Assembly: GCA_000827325.1 (NCBI GenBank)
Contig: KN832873.1
Coordinates: 1,254,245 to 1,318,244, forward strand
DNA: 64,000 bases
DNA from: Oidiodendron maius Zn
Lineage: Eukaryota > Ascomycota > Leotiomycetes > Myxotrichaceae
Reading direction: 5' to 3'
The notes under the pieces are model-generated. The model had not been told where the DNA came from. It was given only the letters and a program-made list of their open reading frames with translations, and searched no databases. A program made the translations under genes and the position numbers. Shown here in pieces: positions 24,341-35,130 of the stretch (position 1 is the first letter of the stretch; each line of letters opens with the position of its first letter).

Positions 24341-25373
24341 ATGCCTCTGTATGAATTCTCGTTATCGCTGTTAGAGGCGGCCTACTGACATTTACAGCCA
24401 TTTACTGGGCAAGAAATCCTGGAACGTCTACAACCAGGATAACATCGACAGGGTTCGACGCGATGAAGCCGCTGCAAAAGCAAAGGAGGAAGCCGAGGAG
24501 CAGCGCCAGCAAGAGATCGATGCTGAACGGCGGATGCAAATCTTGCGCGGCGTGATCCCTACACCTATTCCTGAGATCGAGGACAAATCAGAGGGTGGCA
24601 ATGGAGGTAATCGTGTATACGGCCATGCACACGAACGTAAGAAGAGAAAGATGGTCGGAGAGGACGACACGGATTTTGAGATGCGGATAGCATATGACCG
24701 AACGTCGTCTTCGAATTTACATAAAGAGATTATTTTACGAAAACCTACAGATGCTCCACTAGTTGATCGTGCCGGTCATATCGATCTCTTTCCGCATGAG
24801 CGTTCAAATAAGACGGAAAAGAATGCTGAAGCGGAAGAGGAGGCTGCTAAAAAGAAAAAGGAATACGAAGATCAATACACGATGCGCTTCTCGAACGCTG
24901 CTGGATTTAAGCAAAGTTTAGAGAGCCCTTGGTATTCCAAGAGCTCAGCGACAGCATCAGCGGTCGAAGAAGATACACCTAGCAAAGATGTCTGGGGCAA
25001 TGAGGATCCAAGGCGGAAAGAAAGGGAGGCCGCGCGGATAGTGTCCAACGACCCATTGGCCGCCATGCGTAATGGCGCTGCACAAGTTCGACAAGTTGCA
25101 AGGGAAAGAAAGTACTGGCAAGAAGAGAAGGAGAAAGAGGTTCGCGAACTGCGCGAGGGAGAAAGGAGAAGAAAGAAGCACAGGAGGCGGCATAAGGATC
25201 TGAATGATTTAGAAAGTTTCAGATTGGACGAGCTAGATGGGGAGTCGTCTCGAAAGAGAGACGATCGTGATAGAAAGCGACGACATCAACATGCGGAATC
25301 AAGTCAAAGATCGCGGCGCGCTGAGAGCGACGGCCATAGCAACCGGCGGCACCATCATCGTGATAGAGATTAG
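24341..25373 (+). CDS. cwc25: pre-mRNA-splicing factor Cwc25
   Basis: Spliceosomal step-one factor of the Cwc25/CIR-N family. Coding exon 1 is only 8 nt (24341-24348, ATGCCTCT). A 49-bp intron (24349-24397, GTATGA donor, CTACTGAC branch region, TTTACAG acceptor) follows, then exon 2 runs 24398-25373. Joining them gives MPLHLLGKKSWNVYNQDN, the diagnostic N-terminus of this family. The product is about 327 aa. After the CIR-N region (about 1-50) come an Arg/Glu/Lys-rich helical part, a DPLAAMRNGA segment near 225-235, and a C-terminal Lys/Arg/Asp/Ser-rich tail ending HHHRDRD. Without the microexon the conserved start is missed and an ATG at 24534 might be picked wrongly. It is divergent from sec18. 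Confidence 0.93.
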
Positions 25374-25447
25374 TGTCTACATGAAATATACGAAACATTA
25401 TACATACATCAATGGTACCTTGAGTTCCATCCTCTCATCATCTTTGT

Positions 25448-26104
25448 CTAGTACTCGATCTTCACCTCTTTCATGTCCGCTTTGACCAAATCTGCGATCT
25501 CTTTCGCATCCAGCTGCTCGAATTCTCGCAGAATCTCCTTATAGAGCGGCTCGCTAATCCCCTCCGTCTTAGAACTATATATATCCACGCCCGCAGGAGT
25601 GAACATGCTTGGTGCAAACCAAGTAACAGCCCACTTCTCATCCCCCCTCTCGCCCCAGCCCAGAACCTCCCAATGACTGCTCGCAATCTTAAGCCAACCC
25701 TTTCCTCTCCAGTTCCATGCTCCTTCTCCGTCAGGGGTATCGACTCCTCTGATGCTGTTTGGCTGTGGAAATAAGGTACGTCGTGTCGGTTCTGAAGTGA
25801 CCTCGTCGTCGAGGAGAGTTGGCCCGGACGGGCTGGTAGGAGGGATTATCTTGTATGTAATGCGAACATTCTTTGCCTTGCGCCACATAGGTAGGGTGGA
25901 ATGTGTTACGGACCACGTCCCCTGGAGCCATTCCAGAGGCGGTGCAGCGATGGAGATAGGAGACTCAGTTTTCGTCGTGTATTTCGATGCAGAGCGCAAG
26001 GAGACTCCGCGACTGGTAGCAGGACCAGACAGGTTGTAGGAATCTGGGGTGTCGACCGTGATGGTCGTCCCACCTGGAGACTCTCCCGGCAAGGAACTGG
26101 CCAT
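25448..26104 (-). CDS. conserved hypothetical protein, possible lipocalin/nitrobindin-like barrel
   Basis: Single-exon frame of 218 codons with its ATG at 26104, convergent with cwc25 (75 bases between stops) and divergent from the 264-aa protein gene. The centre (EWLQGTWSVTHSTLPMW, then alternating strands VRITYKI, WNWRGKGWLKIASSHWEVLGWG, WAVTWFAPSMF) reads as an antiparallel beta-barrel of the calycin type, with a W-x-G-T-W opening like that of lipocalin or nitrobindin families. The C-terminal 40 residues look helical and acidic. There is no signal peptide. The fold assignment is inference; no function is claimed. Confidence 0.8.
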   Translation of the reverse strand: MASSLPGESPGGTTITVDTPDSYNLSGPATSRGVSLRSASKYTTKTESPISIAAPPLEWLQGTWSVTHSTLPMWRKAKNVRITYKIIPPTSPSGPTLLDDEVTSEPTRRTLFPQPNSIRGVDTPDGEGAWNWRGKGWLKIASSHWEVLGWGERGDEKWAVTWFAPSMFTPAGVDIYSSKTEGISEPLYKEILREFEQLDAKEIADLVKADMKEVKIEY

Positions 26105-26485
26105 TTAGACGGTTTTAAGAGCTTGTATCCGAACCAGAAATATAATTGTGAAGAATATATGGCTGCTGGCCTGCTATTGTTATGCTCGTAGCTTGGATGG
26201 TGTTTCAATTCGTCGTTTCAAATTGGGGTTGGCGTTTCTGAAATTCTACGAGGCTTGCGTTCAGAGTGGCTGTCAATCAGCGACGCCCTATGACGTACTG
26301 CGGGGTGTTAATTAGTTGGAAAAAGCATACAAAAATTATATAGCTGTGATTGAGGCGTGAATTGTTGTATTGTTACGTCAACGCAGGAGACGAGGCTGAA
26401 AGCCGGCCTTGGTCTAGTTCGCTTGCCCGCTATTACTTTTCAACCTCCATCCACCCTTTGCAGTCAAGATCAGCTTCGGCGAATC
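26105..26485. other. divergent promoter region
   Basis: About 380 bp between the starts of the barrel-like protein (-) and the 264-aa protein (+). No specific element was recognised. Confidence 0.4.
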
Positions 26486-27280
26486 ATGGATCACGAATAT
26501 GGAGGTAGCAGTGAAGAAGATCCTGAAGCTCAAGCAATGGCCGCCGCCATGGGCTTCTCGAGTTTTGGTACCCAAAAGCCTGCTACCAAGAAGCGGAAGT
26601 TCAATATGGCAATAGACGCATACGTCGAAGGAGATGAGCTAGCAAGTCTGGATAAAGGAGGCAAGAAAGGTCAAGGCAGCGGCGGTAATACGGTTCCTCT
26701 CGGAAAGGCCAGAGCATTTGGATCTTCCTCTACGGCCATACATAACAGCGCAGAACAGGACGCGCCAAAGGAGAAAAACCAAGATGAGATTGATCTACAA
26801 GTCTTAGATGATGACGATGGACCGAAATACATGGATACTAGTATGGCTCCTCCAATCGAGAGTGGAAACTATGAACAGCGACATGCTCCAGAAATTTCTC
26901 AATCCCCTCTAGGGGTATCCGAGGAAGAAGCCAGAGAAGTTCAGGCGCGAATCGATGCACTACTCTCGAGCATCAGCACCCAACAACCAGATGAAGGGAT
27001 ACATCCGCTAGCTCAAGACCAATCTTCAAGTCGGACATTTAACGACATGTCATTCATGCTAGGTGGACCACCGCCGCCTTCACGGAATAGATTTAACGAC
27101 GCATCGTCTGTTGCAACCAGTTCGAGGCCTGGCGAGAAGAGCCAGAGAAATCTGAAGTGGTACGTGGGATACTATGATCCCAGCTTCATTGAGAACCCTT
27201 GGAAATTGCTGGAAGAAGCAAAGGGTCTTGCGCCTCTAGGAAGGTGGCCAGACATTCAAGGCGCTCGAGCAGTTCGCTGA
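26486..27280 (+). CDS. conserved-looking hypothetical protein, 264 aa
   Basis: Not recognised. ATG 26486 is chosen because it opens MDHEYGGSSEEDPEAQAM directly after a pyrimidine-rich leader; the frame is open upstream to 26357 without a better start. The N-terminus contains AMAAAMGFSSFG followed by a basic KKRKF patch (possible nuclear signal). The middle is acidic and disordered. A helix near 150-170 (SEEEAREVQARIDALLSSI) is followed by the C-terminal motif WYVGYYDPSFIENPWKLLE near 230-248, which looks ordered and probably conserved. It has no intron and converges with spb4 (about 90 bases between stops). A nuclear/RNA-related role is possible from composition only. Confidence 0.78.
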   Translation: MDHEYGGSSEEDPEAQAMAAAMGFSSFGTQKPATKKRKFNMAIDAYVEGDELASLDKGGKKGQGSGGNTVPLGKARAFGSSSTAIHNSAEQDAPKEKNQDEIDLQVLDDDDGPKYMDTSMAPPIESGNYEQRHAPEISQSPLGVSEEEAREVQARIDALLSSISTQQPDEGIHPLAQDQSSSRTFNDMSFMLGGPPPPSRNRFNDASSVATSSRPGEKSQRNLKWYVGYYDPSFIENPWKLLEEAKGLAPLGRWPDIQGARAVR

Positions 27281-27369
27281 GGGCATGTAGTATAGCGATC
27301 AAATCAACTTTATATGCGATAGCAATATGTGGGAATGTTTAAGACAACGATATCATCTGTTCATGGGTA

Positions 27370-29278
27370 TCAATCCTTAAAACCTTCAAATACGTCTTCC
27401 TCTTCATGCTTCTTACACTTGACTTTTTCTATCAATTCCTGCAATTCTCTCTCCTTCTCCCTCTCTTCGTCCGTCATCTTTGCCAGGCGCTCCACCTCCC
27501 TCTTACGCTTCTTTCTTTCTCTCTTCTCCTCTTTGAGGTCCTGCCGTTCATGTTTATGGCTCCATGCCTCCCTCTCCTTTCTCTTCCTCAGCACCTCCTC
27601 ACTAGGCACATATGGCCCAGCCCGAATAGCTTCCTCCATAGCTACTCGTCTTGCCTTTTCACGGACTTTGTCTGCATACGCATACTCGGACATATCTAAC
27701 TCGACTCCGAGAGTTCTATCGCCATCCCATTTCTTCAGCTCTGGCATCTTGGGCAAGCGCACTAGACCCCAGGCATTTCCCAAATCCGTCCAATCGAGAT
27801 CCGCAATGCGGAAGATGCTGCTTGCTTGGTGCTTTGAATATGCCTTAACCCAGCTGACAAATCCTCGCTGGCCCTTATCGTAAAGTGCTCGGTCAGCTAG
27901 GACTTGTTTTCGCATCTTGAAAGTCACTGATTTCGCATACTTGTCGGTGACATCAACGACTGGCTTTTTCAAGAGAGTAATAGGCGTTTTTCGAATCTCG
28001 AGGAAAGGGATATAATCCTCTTCCCGACCCGGTTGTAAGAAAATAACGCTCAGGCCCCTTCGTCCAGCTCTGCCTGCTCGCCCACAGCGATGGAGAAATA
28101 CTTTGGGATCAGATGGCGGATCGATCTGGACAACAAGGTCAACCTGGGGGATATCGAGACCCCGAGCAGCAACGTCCGTAGTTAGGAGTATTGTTGGTGC
28201 AACTGCATGTATATACCTGGAGAAATTCTTCTGCCGGATATTTGGAGGATGTTTCCCATGAAGAGGTACTAAGGAGAATTGTTTAGGTAAAAGGGGGGAG
28301 AGTAAGTGTTGAAAGTAATCAACTGCTGCGCAGGTTGAGATGTAAACTATGGACTTCTGGGGTATGGGATCTAATTGAGAGAGAAGAGAAATCAGGGCAG
28401 GAAACTTTTGGCTTGGGGAAGTCAGTAGATAGGACATCTGAAGACTCGCTGGTGTCCGCTTATCCTCTCCTGTTGTGCTTTTAACCTTCACCACAATCTT
28501 CACTGGGTTTCTCAGCCCGACTCTGACAATCTCTCCAACGGCTTCGCTGACACTCGCACTGAACAACCCTGTTCGCCTTTGTTTCGGCAGTCGCTGGAGT
28601 ATTTTCTGTAAATCGTCCTTGAAGCCTAGATCTAGTAGCCGGTCTGCCTCGTCCAAGACTAGGACTTCAAATGACGACTGTGGGCAATGGACGTGTTGAG
28701 ATGAAAGTAATTCTAAGAGTCTCCCAGGTGTAGATATGAGGAGATTGGGACTATAGCGTAGAAAATTGCTAAGGTCTTGTGCCGGTGTCGTGGTGCCTCC
28801 CAGGAGGAGCTGTGGGAGTACAGTGAGGTTAGAGATAGAGCGTTTCTTGTTATCCTCTTCAGTTGAGTTTAAAGCAGCTGTGGACGGTTCGTGGAAAGAG
28901 AGTAGAGATATGAGGACGGTATATATTTGGGTTGCGAGCTCCCGGGTTGGGGATATGATTATCGCGCCGACGTGATGTTTCTTGATCGGTTCCTCCAATC
29001 GTAGCAACTTCTCAATGACTGGAATGAGAAAAGCCAGAGTCTTACCACTACCTGTAACAGCCTTCATGAACGTCAGATTCATCTTCGATAGAAGGTGTAA
29101 CTTTACAAACCTCGACTACGACGTCTTTATTTTTTGTAAAGAGCCCAATAGTGGAAGCTTGAACAGGTGTCATTCTCGCAAACCCCATCGAGGCAACTGC
29201 ATCTAGGATCCATTCTGCCAATGGAGGCGTGAGAGCCTCCCAAGCCCTCGGATCCTTCTTCTCTGTTTCCGGCCCCAT
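27370..29278 (-). CDS. spb4: ATP-dependent rRNA helicase Spb4
   Basis: DEAD-box helicase of 60S ribosome assembly, acting in the nucleolus on 27S pre-rRNA. Minus-strand exons are 29278-29111 and 29061-27370. The 49-bp intron (GTTTGT donor) lies just before motif I. The product is 619 aa; an upstream ATG at 29326 would add 16 residues, but 29278 gives the more typical short N-terminus. Motifs in order: Q-motif region ([10 protein letters not shown]), [25 protein letters not shown] (in place of SAT, usual for Spb4), [10 protein letters not shown] and [11 protein letters not shown]. The C-terminus is Lys/Arg/Glu-rich coiled coil (about 510-619). It is divergent from the Dgk1-like gene, with a CACGTG in the shared promoter. 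Confidence 0.95.
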
Positions 29279-29766
29279 GTCTTGTGGAGTTGTCTGGTCG
29301 CGGGCATGTAAAATTTCCAATCTCAACTTATCAATAAAGATCTATCGCTTAGTCGATTCAGCACGTGACATAATTGTCTCCTGACATGTGACAAGCTGTC
29401 GCGTGTCCCGTCTGAATACCAACTTTTTTTATCGCGGCCCGAGAGAATGATACCCTTGATCATCCACGCACTTCTCAACACCTCTGCAATCTTCAATTTT
29501 CACAGCCGCGTGCCACCGGGGCGGCACAAGTAGCCATCATTCTCTCTCACGACAATGCAGCGCAGTCCTACCCTGCGCCTCTTGTTCCGCTGGAGCTAAT
29601 AGCCGCCTCCGCATCCTCTCCTTCATCTAACCCTCCCACGGACGCGGACGAACGCGCTTCACGCAAAGACAGACATCTCCTCTCTACCAACTGGCTCCTG
29701 CGTGCGTCACAAATCGCACACATCTTTACTGGCGTTGTCCGAACGCCCTCTTTACGGCCTTTCAGA
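29279..29766. promoter_or_regulatory. divergent promoter spb4 / Dgk1-like with CACGTG box and a short uORF
   Basis: A CACGTG (29362-29367, followed by AC) lies about 85 bp upstream of the spb4 start. This is the core bound by bHLH factors of the Cbf1/Pho4 type. On the plus strand, ATG 29555 opens a 14-codon uORF ending with TAA at 29597-29599 ahead of the Dgk1-like start. Both are sequence observations; their use is not shown. Confidence 0.5.
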
Positions 29767-30933
29767 ATGCCCCACTCGTCAGTTTCGATCCCGGCAACTC
29801 CGAGAGTCATCTCTCCTTCTCCAACGCCATCGGAGGTGAAGGAAGAATCGCAGGATGGATACTTTGGACCTACCACAAGATCTGCTAGGAAGAAGGCAGC
29901 GACTCAGGCGCCTATAGATGAAGAGATCGACGGAGACTGGAGCAGTGACCTGGGCAGAGCGCGATCTAAGAGTAGGACCTCTGTGAGGGCTCGGAAACTA
30001 TCTGTGCTTGCCGCTGCCAAAGCTGTGACACTCCCGGCGGTAGAAGCGCCTCCGCCACCTGAAGTTACAAATGGAAGTGGGAAGATATCGAACGGCCATC
30101 TGTCACCAGCAAGCGCCATCTCAGGCTGGAGCTGGAGGGACATAAGCCGAAGTCCTAGTCCGCTCGGCCTTATCCCCATCCACAGACAATGGCGCTCATT
30201 CGTGCATAGGCATGAGGTGCCACGCAAGGCATTGCACGTGTCGATTGGGTTTCTCACGATATGGATCTACCGCTCAGGCATTCAGACCGATGCCATCACG
30301 CCATATTTAATGGCCCTCCTAATTCCCATCACAACGGTTGACTTCCTCCGGCACACCTACCCGTCCCTCAACCGATTATACGTTCGGGTACTGGGAATAC
30401 TGATGCGGGAGACCGAATACGCTGGGTGGAATGGGGTCATCTGGTATCTGCTTGGAGCATGGATAGTCCTCGGCTTCTTCCCCAAAGACATAGGTGTTAT
30501 GGGTGTACTCCTTCTCAGCTGGTGTGATACGGCTGCCAGCACAGTTGGACGAGCCTTTGGTCGCTATACGCCTCGGATTCGCCGCAACAAGTCCCTCGCA
30601 GGGTCGTTAGCTGCCTTTGCTGCTGGAGTGCTCACCGCTGCATCTTTCTGGGGCTATCTAGCTCCCCGAACAGGACCTTTTGTAGACGATGTTGACTGGC
30701 CATTCATGTTTACAGGTACTTTGAGACTCCCGAGTGCAGTTCAGAATGCGTTTGGCATAAGCAAAAGTCAGGGCAGTATCACCGGAGAGTTGGCCCTGGC
30801 TGTAATGAGTATCTGGACTGGAGCAGTTGCAGCAGCCAGCGAGGTTATCGATATCTTCGGGTGGGACGACAACTTAACGATCCCGGTCCTGAGCGGCATC
30901 GGGATGTGGGGGTTCTTGAAGTTGTTTGGCTAG
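29767..30933 (+). CDS. dgk1: CTP-dependent diacylglycerol kinase, Dgk1-like
   Basis: Integral ER/nuclear membrane kinase of the cytidylyltransferase-like superfamily that makes phosphatidate from diacylglycerol using CTP, counteracting the phosphatidate phosphatase Pah1. Single exon, 388 aa. The first 130 residues are polar and disordered. The catalytic region starts at HEVPRKALHVSIGF (about 145). Hydrophobic segments follow near 147-162, 172-190, 218-240, 245-262, 275-300 and 335-365. The conserved GVLLLSWCDTAASTVGRAFGR stretch (about 250-270) and RRNKSLAGSLAAF (about 274-286) match the Dgk1/Sec59 family's CTP-binding part. The related dolichol kinase Sec59 has many more membrane spans, so Dgk1 fits better. 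Confidence 0.88.
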   Translation: MPHSSVSIPATPRVISPSPTPSEVKEESQDGYFGPTTRSARKKAATQAPIDEEIDGDWSSDLGRARSKSRTSVRARKLSVLAAAKAVTLPAVEAPPPPEVTNGSGKISNGHLSPASAISGWSWRDISRSPSPLGLIPIHRQWRSFVHRHEVPRKALHVSIGFLTIWIYRSGIQTDAITPYLMALLIPITTVDFLRHTYPSLNRLYVRVLGILMRETEYAGWNGVIWYLLGAWIVLGFFPKDIGVMGVLLLSWCDTAASTVGRAFGRYTPRIRRNKSLAGSLAAFAAGVLTAASFWGYLAPRTGPFVDDVDWPFMFTGTLRLPSAVQNAFGISKSQGSITGELALAVMSIWTGAVAAASEVIDIFGWDDNLTIPVLSGIGMWGFLKLFG

Positions 30934-32826
30934 GGAATGGGCATCTTTTGAGATAGTAGAGGGAGAGGGAATGGGCTGGCGTTTGGGCGGGGTGACATAG
31001 TGCATGGTAGAGCGGATCTAGACATACACTGCGATAGGTGTAACAGAATTGATATATTTCTCTCTTCAATTCCGGCAATCGCTCCAGTTCAAAGCTGCGG
31101 GTCACGTCCCAAAACCAGATCTGTGGGCCGAGGTCGTAGCCTACGTCTCTATCTGCGATGGTGGTCATTTTGGTCGGGGGTACACTGGCAATCCGCCCTA
31201 TGGGGCCTCGCAGCGTATGCATGTCATTGGTCATTGGCGTTGTTGGTTCCTTTTCCCACGCAGCCCTGCGTTGATCACCTGTTGACGTTTTCTGGGCCCC
31301 GTACGACGAGAGAGGCTGCTCCATCCAAGGCCGAGTGTGATAGAGGGTGATAAAGAGAGAGCAATGGTCAGTCTCAATCGGCCCATCGTATCTGCGCTAT
31401 CCCACTAGAGGAGAGAACGCCTGCCCCGGGACTTGGGATGGGGATTTTATCTGGCGCAATGGAGGGGCCAAGCACTTGCCTCTTTTTCCTTTGGCCCTTT
31501 GCCTTGCCTCTTGCCACCTGGGCCTGGTGGCCATAATTCTACCCATCGTCATCGCCCTGCATGTACTTCCAATCCTGTGATTGCACCCGGATCCAAGGGA
31601 CAGAGCCTGGCCGAAAATGGAGGTGTTCTCCAGGCTGACTGGCCATTGATTCGCGGGGCGGTGGGCTCTCGCCCAAGTCGCTGATTGAACGAAAGGATTT
31701 CCCTCTCTGCCGCAGTATTTTTTTTAGAAACCCTTCTGTCTCTTCCATCAGCCAAGTATCCGTGTATACCTGAAGTATGTATTTGCGCACCTTTGCAAGG
31801 TATTTACCCTAGGACCAGGGGGCGTCGGATGTTTTTGGAGGGGTTAACCTCACGACTTGACAACACACACATACATAACTCACATATTCGCAACGTCGTC
31901 CATGCAATCCTGCCTGACATCGTGCGAACGTTGCGCTCAACCGGTCCATCCAACCCCCAGAGCTTCCCTCCACGGCCATGCTGGCGTTGGGGGCCTGCAA
32001 TCGTGCGGTCGTGCTGCTTTATGCTGGCCGTGGGTGGGCTGGTGCTCGCGCTTGTTCGTTTGTTCCGCTTCATCTCTGCTCGCCATAGGCAGAGTTTCCA
32101 ACCTCACCACCGGGCGTACTGGCCGTAGTGCCATTTTGCCTTCCCCTTCCACTGTCCACCTTCCTTGACAGCCAGCGCAAAATTCTCGTGCCCCCTCCGC
32201 GCTCCCTCTCGCCCTCTCCACCAATCCGCGCCCGTCTCGGCAAGTGCAGACGGCCATGGACGGCTATCGCTGAGAAGTGGAAAACCGGCGGTCCCAGGCC
32301 AATCCGCCCCGGCGCTGCCAACCCTCTTCTCCCGGGATCAGCCCGCCAGAGACACACTTGCTGCATGGTGGGGGCACATCGGGAGACAGCGTGAGAGGGC
32401 GAGAGGCTCGGAGGGGTCGGGGGTTCCAAACGGGGACCGGGTTCGTGAGAAAACCTTCCAGCAGACAATCCTGTAATTGTTCCCCTCCTCGAGCGGGGTC
32501 TGTGATAGAGGGGATGCTCCTCGATGGTTGGCAGTTCCATCAAGCGAGGAGGGTCTGCCCCGTCTATAAAAGGGGGAACAATTCTCCTTCTTGAGAGCTT
32601 TCCTTCTTCTTTCCTTTCCATCCGTTTGCTTCTCCCGCTCCTAATTCTCCTGCTAGCCTGACCCCTCCCCATCCTTCTATCATCCAAGTCTTCCTATATC
32701 TACTTAAAAGTTTTGTCTTAACACATCTTCATACCACATACCCCCATCACTCACCTACTACCCTTCACTATCAAACCGCTACCGTGCCGTCGTTCCACCC
32801 TACGTCTCACAACACTATCTATCACC
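30934..32826 (+). other. 1.9-kb non-coding region upstream of the KxDL gene
   Basis: Unusually long for this compact window. No protein gene is supported; the open frames overlap each other on both strands and lack domains. The last 700 bases are rich in C/T tracts and CCCCT/AGGGG pentamers of the stress-response-element type (near 32480-32575). A TATAAAA at 32565-32571 and a CT/CA-rich leader precede the ATG at 32827. It reads as a large regulated promoter or a site of non-coding transcription. Confidence 0.55.
32517..32571 (+). promoter_or_regulatory. TATA box with an upstream inverted repeat
   Basis: TATAAAA at 32565-32571 is preceded by the inverted repeat CTCCTCG (32517-32523) / CGAGGAG (32545-32551) and by several AGGGG/CCCCT pentamers. 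The ATG lies about 255 bases downstream of the TATA, implying a leader of roughly 200 bases. Confidence 0.55.
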
Positions 32827-33578
32827 ATGGCCTACCAAACAAGTTACTCCCTGCCCATTGCAGTGCCGTACAAGGTGCAATATTCCACCTACTACGGTCA
32901 GCCAAACCAAGGGTATGCAGTTTCGCCGCCCGAGGTTGCTGAGTCCGTGACCACCAGCTCGGGCATTGCACCGTCGTACGGCCATTCTGCCTACTCTGCA
33001 ACCTCTGGCAGCTATGGCGGCAGTGCCAGCCATTCTGAATACGACAGCACATCCTCCGCCAATGGCGTAGATATGCAAGAGTACATGCAAGATCGCTTCG
33101 CTGGCGCTTTTGACCCTCTGCCCCTTGACCGCACAGTGGCGGTGCAAGCGCAAACGTAAGTTCTCTTAACACAAACTCTCCAATTGAGAATACTGGAAAT
33201 TGAAATTGACAATTGAGCAGATCTGGATTGCTGAATGCAAAGCACCGCGAGCTTCAGGATCTGCAGGCACTCGCCCAGCAGCGCATTGCGAAATCCCGAG
33301 CCAGACTGGCCGAAGGATATCATGATGCAAAGGAGGTGAAGAGAGATTTGGAGTGGACTCAGGGCCGCATGTCGTAAGTTTCCACTCCCTGACGTTTCGA
33401 GAAAATCCGCGGCGCCCGCATAGATCGCGAGATCAGTAGCTCGCAAACTTTCACAAACAAACATGACTCTAGAATCGCAAACTGACAATCGAACAGGAAT
33501 CTCAAGACGAAGTCCTCGCGCAAACACCCGAAGGAGTACAAGCAGGCACGTGCGCGATACCCGTCGCCCGAGTACTAG
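32827..33578 (+). CDS. kxd1: KxDL-domain protein, BLOC-1 subunit Kxd1-like
   Basis: Small protein resembling the KxDL subunit of the BLOC-1 complex, which works in endosomal/lysosomal trafficking. Exons are 32827-33155, 33221-33373 and 33497-33578, giving 187 aa. Introns are 65 and 123 bp, both in phase 2 with GTAAGT donors. The first 105 residues are Ser/Tyr/Gly-rich and disordered. Residues 112-175 form a coiled coil (LNAKHRELQDLQALAQQR) containing KRDLEWTQGRMSNLK, whose K-R-D-L is the family signature, followed by KHPKEY. It ends RYPSPEY. The gene is isolated between two long non-coding regions. Family assignment rests on the C-terminal motif. Confidence 0.78.
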
Positions 33579-35130
33579 GCGTGAAGTCCAAAATTTCCTA
33601 ATTCGGCAGTCTGTTGTCGTCGGCGACGAGATTCGCCTAACCCCTATTTTCCCCACGTCTTTCACTATGATAAATAGGACTGCGGTTACTATAGCCGCGA
33701 ACTCACTGCTGCTTTTATGACCGGCGCGTATGGAAACGACGTTACGACTGATGATTGGGCGGCGCAGGTGTTCCACAGCGCGCAGAAACGCCAGGGCTGC
33801 AGTAGCTTCCGCAGCTCCCCTGGATTTCTGGCGGGGGGCCCCGGACAGCCGTGAAGAGCGGGGCATGCGTGGGAGGCGGCTCGAGAAGGGGGGGAACAGC
33901 ACCTCTTCTTTGCTTTTGGGCGTGGATTTTTATGCTCCATTGGGCGGGAAGTTTGCTGCAAGGAGGATAGCGTGGTTCTTTTGCTGGAGGTACTATTTGC
34001 CCCTTCTGGAGGCAGTTCTGGCTTGTTTTAGTAATTCATTGGTTCTTGGGTCCCTGGTTTTGTGCCCTGGCCTGCGTGAGCACCCTGCGAGGGAGGGGGT
34101 TTGCGAGTGAAGCACTTCCTCATTAGGCGTAGACCCATCTCGTAGTGTTGGTATTGCCTGAGACACCGTCCCGTCACGCACGAGTGGAGAGAGCTCCCGT
34201 GATTCCTCTACAGTCTAATGGCAGCGGCCTGGATTCTTGATCGTGGCTTTGCAGGTGGCCAATGACATAATCGGACTGGTGGTGAGGACCTTGAACCTCC
34301 GTGGTTGTGTAGAGGGATCGCGTGAGTGTGCAGGCGCATGTGCTGACAAACTCCTCTCGTTTTCGTAGCATTTGACAAAAGGATCTTGCTCCTGTTTCTC
34401 CAAAGGAGATGTAGTGATTGAACCAATCAAATTGTTCCAACGGTGCTGCGTTGGCAAATATGACCGCACGGAAGAGAAGGGAGGTTGTTATAGAAATTGG
34501 AAATATATCATCATCGACCCGGCACGAGCCGAGCTAGCTCCACACATCCCAATTGTCTCATTGGAATTATAAACAGCGCTGTAGGCGGTACATTGAGACA
34601 CTGAGACAGTGTCCAGCCCTGGCAAGAGAGTGTTTGCATAGTATGAGACGAGCGGTGGGTTTCCGCTTATACTGACTGCTTGCATGGGTATGTGTTATAT
34701 TGGACTTGTAGGCTCACACTCCACGGAAAATAAAAATACTAGAGGCCTGTGCGAAGATCAACGAGAATACTACCCATTGGAAAAGGGGCGGTGGAAGAAG
34801 AGAGATGGAAGAAGAAAGGGCTGAGGTTCGCATTACGAACAGCTGCTCGCGACATGCTTTGCAGGTCACAGGTGATCTCACGCACAAGAAAATATACACA
34901 CTTCAATTTTCAAATTTTTAGACACCTTTTAGTGTATTAAACTGCAGGCTTGTTCGAGCAAAGATGAAGTAACTTTTAAGTCCACTTCTTTGACAGCACC
35001 AGGGCTTTCCCTTCTACGGCTGAAAAGAGTGACAGCAATAGAAATATCTTTCCCTCATAAGGCGCAATCAATGTTGATCCTCGAGTGGAACAGCCATTCG
35101 CAGTAAATCCAACAGTAACTCGGTATCAGC
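33579..35130. other. 1.55-kb intergenic region between kxd1 and rps0
   Basis: Holds the 3' end of the KxDL gene and the 3' end of rps0 (convergent). Open frames such as 33730-34110 (+) and several near 34174-34469 (-) have no family features. No tRNA or repeat was recognised. It may carry an unannotated non-coding transcript, but nothing in the sequence proves this. Confidence 0.45.

Noticed and set aside
27329-27883. 184-codon plus-strand frame rich in Ser/Leu/Phe
   Set aside because: Antisense shadow of the Lys/Arg/Glu-rich C-terminus of Spb4.
34280-34305. Minus-strand GGTTCAAGGTCC resembling a tRNA B box
   Set aside because: It does not match the consensus end and no cloverleaf was found.
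33730-34469. Several overlapping open frames on both strands between kxd1 and rps0
   Set aside because: No domains, mutually overlapping, and composition as expected for random GC-balanced sequence.
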